The notes under the pieces: generated by a model
Told to the model about the DNA's origin: nothing
Database searches by the model: none
Seen by the model: only the letters and a program-made list of their open reading frames with translations
Shown here: piece by piece, positions 16,552-21,711 of the stretch
Numbering within the stretch: the stretch's first letter is position 1
Layout of the letters: each line of letters starts with the position of its first letter
Position numbers and translations under genes: made by a program
NCBI GenBank assembly: GCA_958431945.1
Contig: CAUASQ010000013.1
Location: 1 to 21,711, forward strand
Direction: 5' to 3'
Origin: an uncultured Collinsella sp.
Lineage (GTDB): Bacteria > Actinomycetota > Coriobacteriia > Coriobacteriales > Coriobacteriaceae
DNA length: 21,711 bases

Positions 16552-16802
16552 TAGCCTACATTTTCCCATTGGTTGCTAACCCAACCTTGATTAATCTTAG
16601 GATTTTTCGTTACCTGAGCAGTGCGCATGGCAACATCTTCTGTCATAACATCCATTTTCTTCTTGGAAGTATCGACAATATCCCACGCACCACGAAGCAA
16701 ACGACCTCGAAGTTCATCGTCTGTCGCGATCTTATAGCCAGCAAAGGCACCAGCCGCGACAGTCGTCACCAATGCAATCGCAGTTAAAATCTTATTCCTC
16801 AT
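16548..16802 (-). CDS. Small YtxH-like membrane protein after parB
   Basis: 84 residues. Residues ~4-25 (KILTAIALVTTVAAGAFAGYKI) form a membrane helix or uncleaved signal anchor. A charged amphipathic region follows (DDELRGRLLRGAWDIVDTSKKKMDVM), then a tail ending WENVGY. The layout resembles YtxH-like proteins, a loose family without a fixed function. Its ATG at 16802 overlaps the end of parB by 11 bases, and parB's final codons supply the AAGGAGG site, so translation is coupled. The frame extends to a TTG at 16820 but that lies inside the ribosome binding site. A terminator follows. A role tied to ParAB or the membrane is only suggested by position. Confidence 0.8.
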   Translation of the reverse strand: MRNKILTAIALVTTVAAGAFAGYKIATDDELRGRLLRGAWDIVDTSKKKMDVMTEDVAMRTAQVTKNPKINQGWVSNQWENVGY

Positions 16803-17697
16803 CTTGGCCTCCTTGATCAAACTGAATCATTTCACCAAGAATACGAGAGAGCTCTTCCTCGTCTTTAAACTCAATCTCAATCTTATTCTTTCCACGCGAG
16901 CTCTTCACGCGCACGTTGGTATTAAATACCTGACGAAGTACACGCGCAGCCTTTTTAAAAGACTGAGGCGTTGCAGGCCTCGGAGTCTTAGGCGTCTCTC
17001 CGGCAGAAAACAATGGAGCAAGATTTTCTGTCGCTCTTACGGAAAGGCCCTCCGCAACAACCTTCTCTGCAAGTCGAATTCGAGCATCCTCATAGGGAAC
17101 TGCAAGAATCGCACGTGCGTGACCAGCAGTAAGTTTACCCTCAAAAATCATCTGCTGAACTACTTCGGGGAGATCGAGAAGGCGCAGCGAGTTTGTAATT
17201 GCAGAGCGTGACTTGCTTACGGCCTTCGACAACGCCTCCTGGGTCATACCGCTAGCATCGATGAGCTGGCGATAGCCCTTAGCCTCTTCGACGGGATTCA
17301 GATCAGAACGCTGAAGATTTTCGATAAGAGCAAGAGCCAGCATCTCTTCATCATTAACATCTTTAATGATGACAGGCAGTTCCTCAAGACCAGCAAGCTT
17401 TGACGCCTGGTAACGACGCTCACCAGCGATGATCTCATAGCCGTTTCCATTCTTGCGAACCAAGAGCGGCTGCAAAACGCCATGTTCTTGGATTGACTCG
17501 CTCAACTCGCGAAGTTCAGTTTCGTTAAAGTGAATTCGCGGTTGATTAGGGTTGGGAACGATATCCTCAATAGGTAGTTTTGTTTCAGATGCGGCATTTG
17601 AAGCAGATGCAGCAGAACCACCGGTCTCATACTCAGCCTCTGAGACCAAAGCATTGAGTCCGCGTCCCAATCCACCACGTTTCTTTGCACTAGGCAC
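16792..17697 (-). CDS. parB: Chromosome partitioning protein ParB
   Basis: 301 residues. ParB binds parS, clamps onto DNA using CTP and spreads to form the partition complex that ParA and SMC act on. The N-terminal KKRGGLGRGLNAL (5-17) is the ParA-activating motif. A Ser/Ala linker is followed by the CTPase region (NQPR 51-54; GERRYQA 92-98; ENLQRSDLNPVEEA 126-139), the parS-binding helix-turn-helix (MTQEALSKAVSKSRSAITNS, 151-170) and a C-terminal dimer domain. Start GTG 17697 overlaps the parA stop by 8 bases and has GAGGTG eight bases before it. Three perfect parS sites lie just before parA and a one-mismatch site beyond the operon end. Confidence 0.97.
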   Translation of the reverse strand: MPSAKKRGGLGRGLNALVSEAEYETGGSAASASNAASETKLPIEDIVPNPNQPRIHFNETELRELSESIQEHGVLQPLLVRKNGNGYEIIAGERRYQASKLAGLEELPVIIKDVNDEEMLALALIENLQRSDLNPVEEAKGYRQLIDASGMTQEALSKAVSKSRSAITNSLRLLDLPEVVQQMIFEGKLTAGHARAILAVPYEDARIRLAEKVVAEGLSVRATENLAPLFSAGETPKTPRPATPQSFKKAARVLRQVFNTNVRVKSSRGKNKIEIEFKDEEELSRILGEMIQFDQGGQDEE

Positions 17698-18490
17698 GCT
17701 TGATCACCTCTTTTGCAAGGTTCATATACGCTTTTGCACCCTTATTTTGAGGTGCATAGGTAATTACCGGTTCTCCAAAAGACGGAGCTTCAGAGATTTT
17801 AACCGTACGGGGAATCAGCGTCTTAAACGCCTTATCACCAAAGTACGATTGAACTTCCTCAACAACCTGATTCGACAAAGAAGTACGTGAGTCATACATG
17901 GTCATAAGCACGCCATAGGTGTCTAAGCCCTTGTTCAGACGTGATTTGACCATCTTCATTGACTCAAGCAGCTTCGTAACGCCCTCGAGTGCGTAATACT
18001 CACACTGGATTGGAATCAAAACGCTACCTGCTGCGGTCAAGGCATTGATAGTAAGCAGGCCGAGCGAAGGAGGACAGTCAATGAAAATAAAATCGAACTC
18101 GTCCTGAATCGGCTCAAGCAAATCTTTGAGGCGGGTTTCACGAGCAATTGCGCTTACGAGCTCAATTTCGGCACCTGCAAGCTGAATCGTAGCTGGAATT
18201 ACGAATACCTTTTTGCAATTTGTATCAAGAACAAGCGATTCTGCCGGCACATCATTCAACAATGCATCATAGATGCAGTGATCAAGGTCTTCTTTTTCAA
18301 TTCCAAATCCACTGGTACTGTTTCCCTGCGGATCAAAATCGACAATCAGTGTCTTACGACCCTGCACACCCAGTGCTGCTGCAAGGTTTACAGCCGTCGT
18401 TGACTTACCGACGCCGCCTTTTTGATTGATGATTGCAATGATACGCGTGTCTTTTGCGTTCTTAGAACGCTTAACGTCGCGAAATCCCAC
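17690..18490 (-). CDS. parA: Chromosome partitioning ATPase ParA
   Basis: 266 residues, a ParA/Soj Walker ATPase that binds DNA as an ATP dimer and is switched by ParB. The deviant Walker A KGGVGKST is at 24-31. VDFDPQGN (A') and FIFIDCPPSLG (Walker B) follow. The ~14-residue N-terminal extension before RIIAIINQKGG is basic (RDVKRSKNAKDT). Start GTG 18490 has AGGAGGG close before it. The TAG overlaps parB's GTG. The upstream 130 bases carry the parS sites, so ParB bound there could also affect transcription of this unit. Confidence 0.96.
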   Translation of the reverse strand: MGFRDVKRSKNAKDTRIIAIINQKGGVGKSTTAVNLAAALGVQGRKTLIVDFDPQGNSTSGFGIEKEDLDHCIYDALLNDVPAESLVLDTNCKKVFVIPATIQLAGAEIELVSAIARETRLKDLLEPIQDEFDFIFIDCPPSLGLLTINALTAAGSVLIPIQCEYYALEGVTKLLESMKMVKSRLNKGLDTYGVLMTMYDSRTSLSNQVVEEVQSYFGDKAFKTLIPRTVKISEAPSFGEPVITYAPQNKGAKAYMNLAKEVIKRA

Positions 18491-18529
18491 GGTCCCTCCT
18501 GGTGTGTATTAAAGCTGTCAAACGGAGGA

Positions 18530-18545
18530 TGTTTCACGTGAAACA
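18530..18545. promoter_or_regulatory. parS: parS site 1
   Basis: Perfect 16-bp match to TGTTTCACGTGAAACA, 39 bases upstream of the parA start. Confidence 0.97.
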
Positions 18546-18568
18546 TTCCGATTCGATATCAACCGCCA

Positions 18569-18584
18569 TGTTTCACGTGAAACA
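18569..18584. promoter_or_regulatory. parS: parS site 2
   Basis: Perfect TGTTTCACGTGAAACA, exactly 39 bp from sites 1 and 3. Confidence 0.97.
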
Positions 18585-18607
18585 CTGCAAGTTGTTAGTA
18601 TCCATTA

Positions 18608-18623
18608 TGTTTCACGTGAAACA
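18608..18623. promoter_or_regulatory. parS: parS site 3
   Basis: Perfect TGTTTCACGTGAAACA. It ends one base before the rsmG stop codon (18625-18627). Confidence 0.97.
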
Positions 18624-18624
18624 T

Positions 18625-19362
18625 CTAGGCAAGCGGATTCTTCTTAGCCATGCCATTTGCACGAGGCAATGAAACGGATGCTGGATGACTCTTCTTGAGA
18701 ACAATGAACTCCCTGTGGCCCAAGCCCTCAGGCAAATCGATTGCGTCATTAAGAAGCAAAGTGAAGCCGCAAATCTTAGCTGCCGACATGCCGGAAACTA
18801 GCTCCTCATCCGAAGGATTACCCTTGGTGATAACAAATAGACCTCCATCCTTGAGGAACGGAGCCGCATACTCAACAAGAATCGGTAGAGGGGCAAGTGC
18901 GCGGGCGGTTACGACAGAAAACTGCTTCTTATGGCTTCGAGCATATTCTTCAAGGCGATCATGAATCGCATGAGCATGTTTCAACCCAAGAGCATGAACA
19001 AAAGAATTGACGGCATCAACCTTCTTACCAACAGAGTCAATATAAGTAGCTTTACGATGCGTGGTTATGGTTAACGGAATACCAGGGAAGCCCGCACCTG
19101 TCCCCATATCGAGCAAAGCTCCCTCAGGAGCCTTATTGATATAGGGGAGCAAAACAAGTGAGTCGAGGATATGAAGTACCGCAGCATCTTCTACGTTAAG
19201 AATACGGGTGAGATTAGTTGTCTTATTTGTTTCCAGAACCAAATCCAAATGCTGAATACATTTCCTCAGCTCAACATCAGATACGCTCAAGGAATACTCT
19301 TTGCAATAGGAAGTTAGACGAGTCAACATCTCGTCAGCTTGCTGATCAGTAAGTACTAACAA
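18625..19362 (-). CDS. rsmG: 16S rRNA (guanine527-N7)-methyltransferase RsmG
   Basis: 245 residues with the chosen start. RsmG adds the N7 methyl to G527 in the 530 loop of 16S rRNA; its loss gives low-level streptomycin resistance in several bacteria. The SAM motif LLDMGTGAGFPGIPL, the upstream NLT (TTNLTRI), HILDSL, and VTARALAPL are family hallmarks. The frame is open to a TTG at 19410, but that lies in the U-run of the upstream terminator. TTG at 19362 has AAAGGAG (19369-19375) six bases before it and gives the usual length, so I take it as the start. It is followed at once by the parS array and parA. Confidence 0.93.
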   Translation of the reverse strand: MLVLTDQQADEMLTRLTSYCKEYSLSVSDVELRKCIQHLDLVLETNKTTNLTRILNVEDAAVLHILDSLVLLPYINKAPEGALLDMGTGAGFPGIPLTITTHRKATYIDSVGKKVDAVNSFVHALGLKHAHAIHDRLEEYARSHKKQFSVVTARALAPLPILVEYAAPFLKDGGLFVITKGNPSDEELVSGMSAAKICGFTLLLNDAIDLPEGLGHREFIVLKKSHPASVSLPRANGMAKKNPLA

Positions 19363-19387
19363 CGAAAGCTCCTTTCTGACAAAAATC

Positions 19388-19393
19388 AGTATA
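19388..19393 (-). promoter_or_regulatory. Candidate -10 of the rsmG-parAB promoter
   Basis: TATACT on the minus strand between the jag terminator and the rsmG start, with a predicted transcript start about 19 bases before TTG 19362. The expected -35 falls in a T-run and matches poorly. A promoter is expected here because the terminator cuts rsmG off from the upstream operon. Confidence 0.4.
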
Positions 19394-19408
19394 TCGAGAA
19401 CTTTTGAC

Positions 19409-19440
19409 AAAAAAAGGGGACGTGGAAACCACGTCCCCTT
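19409..19440 (-). terminator. Terminator of the rpmH-jag operon
   Basis: A 12-bp perfect stem (AAGGGGACGTGG / CCACGTCCCCTT) with an AAA loop, followed on the minus strand by a run of T. It begins 18 bases past the jag stop. Confidence 0.92.
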
Positions 19441-19458
19441 AGCATAAGCTCGAGCAGA

Positions 19459-20028
19459 TTATCGAGCAACAATCACCACATGGCGATCAGGGTCAGAACC
19501 CTCAGAATGAGTATCGACGGCATCATTGCCACGAAGTGCAATGTGAACCAGTCGACGCTCATAGGCATTCATAGGCGGAAGCGAAACACTCTTATGAGTG
19601 CGGATGGCACGCTCGGCTGCAGACTGAGCCATGGAGGCAACCTTGTCCTGACGGCGGCTCTTGTATCCCTCGACGTCCACTACAACCGGATACCTAAAGC
19701 CAAGCTTGCGGCTCACTAGCAAAGAGAACATAACCTGAAGGGCATCAAGGGTGCGACCATGACGGCCAATGAGAACAGCAAGGTCGGGAGCCGTTACATC
19801 CAGAATCAGCTCACCCTCGTCGCCCTCATACTCATCGATAGGAGAGTTGGCGGCATCGAAGTGCGAAAGGATGGAACGCAGGATGGAAATCGCGACATCG
19901 GCAATGGTGTCGAGCTCCTCGTCGGTCAGCTCTTCACCGGCCTTGTAGCGCTGTGCAATCTCGGGATAATCGCCCGCGACCTGCGGGGCAACCTCCTCAA
20001 GCATATCCTCGATGATCTCTTCAGACAT
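19459..20028 (-). CDS. khpB: KH-R3H RNA-binding protein Jag/KhpB
   Basis: 189 residues. The KH domain (about 72-125) has the GxxG loop GRHG (88-91), and the R3H domain (about 126-189) includes AYERRLVHIALR and SDPDRHVVIVA. KhpB binds many RNAs with KhpA and affects cell division and elongation in streptococci. The first ~60 residues are acidic (EEIIEDMLEEVAPQ) and do not look like the Jag_N domain found in many homologues. Start ATG 20028 has GGAG before it; a TTG four codons upstream falls on that site. It lies between yidC and a terminator, the conserved place. Confidence 0.93.
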   Translation of the reverse strand: MSEEIIEDMLEEVAPQVAGDYPEIAQRYKAGEELTDEELDTIADVAISILRSILSHFDAANSPIDEYEGDEGELILDVTAPDLAVLIGRHGRTLDALQVMFSLLVSRKLGFRYPVVVDVEGYKSRRQDKVASMAQSAAERAIRTHKSVSLPPMNAYERRLVHIALRGNDAVDTHSEGSDPDRHVVIVAR

Positions 20029-20043
20029 AACGTACTCCAAAAG

Positions 20044-20055
20044 TTAGGTACCTAA
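20044..20055. repeat. 12-bp palindrome TTAGGTACCTAA, copy 2
   Basis: Same perfect palindrome as at 16540-16551, here in the 44-base gap between yidC and jag, 16 bases before the jag ATG. It could affect jag translation or bind a protein. Confidence 0.8.
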
Positions 20056-20072
20056 ATAAGATTGATATCCCG

Positions 20073-20843
20073 CTACTTCTTCTTGTGCGGGCGCGGCTTC
20101 TTCTCGCGACGAGTGACCTCAACCTGCAGCGGCGCGTTCTTAAGGCGCTCCTCCTCATCGGCCTTCGCCTTGTCGATGACCTTCTGCGTCACAAAAATCT
20201 GCTGGATAACCTGCCAAGCAGACGAGACGTCGTAGTACAGCAGAACACCAACGGGAAGGCTCCAGCCCATCCAAAGCATCATGACCGTCATGACAACGGC
20301 CATCATACGCATGCTCTGAGCCTGCTGGCCGGTCTGGTTGCGCGACATATAGAGCTGCGGAATCAGGGTCAGGACAGCGAACAGGATCAGGCAGACCAGC
20401 GCAGGCAGCGCGACCATAAAGCCATCGGCAAAGGAGGCACTCGGCGTGGTGGTCAGGTCAGGCAGAATATTAAAGAACGAGAACGTGCCGTCGTTAAAGT
20501 AGTCCGGCAGGTTACGCAGCAGCGTAAATAGGGCGAACAGGACAGGCATCTGAATCAACAGCGGCAGACAACCAGCCATCGGGTTGAACTTGTTCTCGCT
20601 GTAGAACTTCTGCATTTCCTCGGCCTGACGCTGGGGATCGTCGGCATAGCGCTCCTGGATCTCGAGCATCTTGGGCTGCAGCACCTGCATGCGTGCCGTC
20701 GACTTAGTCGACTTGAGCATAAGCGGCGTCAGCAGCAGACGGATGATGACCACCAGGATGATGATGGACAGGCCCCAGTCGACCGCAAAGGTCTGGATGA
20801 GCTTGAGCAGCTCGAAAAGGATGTTAACGATCCAATCCCACAT
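20073..20843 (-). CDS. yidC: Membrane protein insertase YidC
   Basis: 256 residues, the Gram-positive type without the large periplasmic P1 domain. It inserts membrane proteins alone or with SecYEG. Membrane segments are near residues 23-42 (with the conserved Arg35 in VVIIRLLLTPLM), 90-110, 143-165 and 178-205. The cytosolic coiled-coil hairpin lies between the first two (QPKMLEIQERYADDPQ). The C-terminal tail is very basic (RREKKPRPHKKK), as in forms that touch the ribosome. A short N-terminal helix precedes the first segment and no lipobox is seen. ATG 20843 has GGAGG nine bases before it. Confidence 0.96.
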   Translation of the reverse strand: MWDWIVNILFELLKLIQTFAVDWGLSIIILVVIIRLLLTPLMLKSTKSTARMQVLQPKMLEIQERYADDPQRQAEEMQKFYSENKFNPMAGCLPLLIQMPVLFALFTLLRNLPDYFNDGTFSFFNILPDLTTTPSASFADGFMVALPALVCLILFAVLTLIPQLYMSRNQTGQQAQSMRMMAVVMTVMMLWMGWSLPVGVLLYYDVSSAWQVIQQIFVTQKVIDKAKADEEERLKNAPLQVEVTRREKKPRPHKKK

Positions 20844-20872
20844 GTAAGTTTTCCTCCGATAGCGAGTGCCCG

Positions 20873-21097
20873 CTAGGGCACAGGGTCATAACCGCCGACG
20901 TGCAGGGGATTGCAGCGAGCGATGCGCCTCACGGCAAGCCAGCAGCCTCTCAAAACACCGTACTTCTCAATCGCCTGGACGGCGTATTGCGAGCACGTTG
21001 GGTAATAAATGCAGGCGTCAGGCAATAAGGGCGAAATAACCTGTTGATATATGCGAATAGGAGCGATGGCAACACGTCGCAAAACGTGATTGCTCAT
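20873..21097 (-). CDS. yidD: Membrane protein insertion efficiency factor YidD
   Basis: 74 residues. Small amphipathic protein with the family core ISPLLPDACIYYPTCSQYA, then GYDPVP at the end and three conserved cysteines (C29, C35 and the Cys of RCNP). It assists YidC-dependent insertion at the inner face of the membrane. ATGA joins it to the rnpA stop (4-base overlap), and yidC follows after 29 bases. Confidence 0.95.
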   Translation of the reverse strand: MSNHVLRRVAIAPIRIYQQVISPLLPDACIYYPTCSQYAVQAIEKYGVLRGCWLAVRRIARCNPLHVGGYDPVP

Positions 21098-21432
21098 CGC
21101 TCCTCCCCGGCAACGCCGGCGCGTTTCATAAGCGAACGCAATGCATTGTCCATCTCCTGAGGCGAAGAAACCCTCGTCTTGGGAGTTGCGAACAAGATGA
21201 TGTCATAACCCGCAACGGGAAATCCACAGCTGCGGGCGGCCTCGCGCATCACACGCTTAGAACGGTTGCGCACGACAGCACAACCGAGCCGTTTAGCACC
21301 AACGAAGGCGACCCTTCCGGAGTCGCCTTCGCCAACCGATTCACATATGGTCATTCGAATCAGAGGGTGATTGAAACGACGCCCCTGACTGAACACATGC
21401 TCGAAATCTTGCCGAGACTTAATAGTCTTCAT
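21094..21432 (-). CDS. rnpA: Ribonuclease P protein component
   Basis: 112 residues, the protein partner of the RNase P ribozyme in tRNA 5' maturation. It contains the conserved basic RNRSKRVMREAAR (55-67) that binds the RNA, with the FVGAKRLGCAV strand just before it. ATG 21432 has no good ribosome binding site; it starts 20 bases after the rpmH stop, so translation may depend on rpmH. Overlaps yidD by four bases. Confidence 0.95.
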   Translation of the reverse strand: MKTIKSRQDFEHVFSQGRRFNHPLIRMTICESVGEGDSGRVAFVGAKRLGCAVVRNRSKRVMREAARSCGFPVAGYDIILFATPKTRVSSPQEMDNALRSLMKRAGVAGEER

Positions 21433-21452
21433 GCGAGATGTGTGTATCGCTG

Positions 21453-21587
21453 CTAGACAGTGAGACGCTTGCGGCCCTTGGCGCGACGACGGGCGAGCAC
21501 GGCACGACCACCCTTAGTGGCCATACGGGCACGGAAGCCATGGGTCTTGGCACGCTTACGCTTATTAGGCTGATACGTACGCTTCAT
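21453..21587 (-). CDS. rpmH: Large ribosomal subunit protein bL34
   Basis: 44 residues: it opens MKRTYQPNKRKRAKTHGF, has RMATKGG in the middle and ends RKRLTV, the standard full-length bL34. A 20-codon upstream extension in the same frame is not part of it. ATG 21587 has AGGAGG eight bases before it. First gene of the operon, driven by the promoter at 21660-21689, and normally the neighbour of dnaA across the origin region. Confidence 0.98.
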   Translation of the reverse strand: MKRTYQPNKRKRAKTHGFRARMATKGGRAVLARRRAKGRKRLTV

Positions 21588-21615
21588 CTTAAGTTCCTCC
21601 TGCTGCATTTCGAGT

Positions 21616-21633
21616 GTCCGCGGGGGCGCGGAC
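21616..21633 (-). other. GC-rich hairpin in the rpmH leader
   Basis: GTCCGC (21616-21621) pairs with GCGGAC (21628-21633), extended by one G-C over a four-base loop. It is in the ~65-nt 5' leader of rpmH and has no U-run, so it is more likely a regulatory or stability element than a terminator. Confidence 0.55.
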
Positions 21634-21659
21634 GCAGATATAGACACGTGAGCTTGAAG

Positions 21660-21689
21660 ATTGTAGGGAAATCAATGTTCAAATGTCAA
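21660..21689 (-). promoter_or_regulatory. Promoter of the rpmH-jag operon
   Basis: Consensus -35 TTGACA (21684-21689) and TACAAT -10 (21660-21665) with an 18-bp spacer on the minus strand, the best sigma-70-type promoter in the window. Predicted start near 21653. No DnaA box is visible in the bases up to the edge. Confidence 0.85.
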
Positions 21690-21711
21690 GAAATCAAAGG
21701 TAAAAGGTTGC

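Noticed and set aside
18499..18521. TTGACA before parA as a -35 element
   Set aside because: At a normal spacing the -10 position reads GAGGGA, inside the ribosome binding site.
21588..21647. 20-residue N-terminal extension of rpmH
   Set aside because: bL34 is normally ~44 residues from MKRTYQPN, and AGGAGG sits before the inner ATG.
21648..21711. oriC within the window
   Set aside because: No DnaA boxes are visible up to the edge; the origin probably lies beyond it.

Overview
The window looks like a chromosome segment beside the replication origin of a high-GC Gram-positive bacterium, most likely an actinobacterium of class Coriobacteriia (Collinsella-like). The evidence is the GC-rich codon use, the order rpmH-rnpA-yidD-yidC-jag-rsmG-parA-parB with parS sites, the pair of PafB/PafC-type WYL regulators, and an LPxTG surface protein. 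The genus is an inference from style and gene order, not from a search. dnaA and oriC should lie just past the right edge.

Layout. 1-1554 (minus): the first codons of a TSCPD-domain protein, then purB. 1555-1978: no gene; two identical 52-bp repeats that each start with the 3' end of a tRNA-Gly, several palindromes, and an inverted copy of a tRNA T-arm. 1979-2053 (minus): tRNA-Gly(CCC) with its own promoter and terminator. 2351-5782 (plus): a large secreted, sortase-anchored adhesin with a thioester domain, six CnaB/SpaA-like modules and an LPATG signal. 5849-9235 (minus): a two-gene unit, a 1048-residue membrane protein with an M28-peptidase-like fold split by about 640 low-complexity residues, and a 72-residue membrane protein. 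9434-11360 (plus): two overlapping WYL regulators. 11357-15210 (minus): ddl overlapping a DnaQ-DinG exonuclease-helicase. 15296-16348 (plus): rlmN.

16485-21711 is the origin-proximal block, all minus strand. The rpmH-rnpA-yidD-yidC-jag operon (ribosomal protein, RNase P protein, membrane insertion, RNA binding) has a strong promoter at 21660-21689 and ends at a terminator at 19409-19440. rsmG, parA, parB and a small YtxH-like membrane protein follow. Three perfect parS sites lie between rsmG and parA at an exact 39-bp period, and a one-mismatch parS lies beyond the far end of the block. The parAB-rsmG stretch is visibly more AT-rich than the genes around it.

Most of the window is conserved housekeeping sequence. 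The parts most worth a second look are the M28-like protein with substituted metal-site residues and its small partner, the tRNA-Gly-derived repeat block, the thioester adhesin, the regular parS array, and a 12-bp palindrome that occurs twice in the origin-proximal block.
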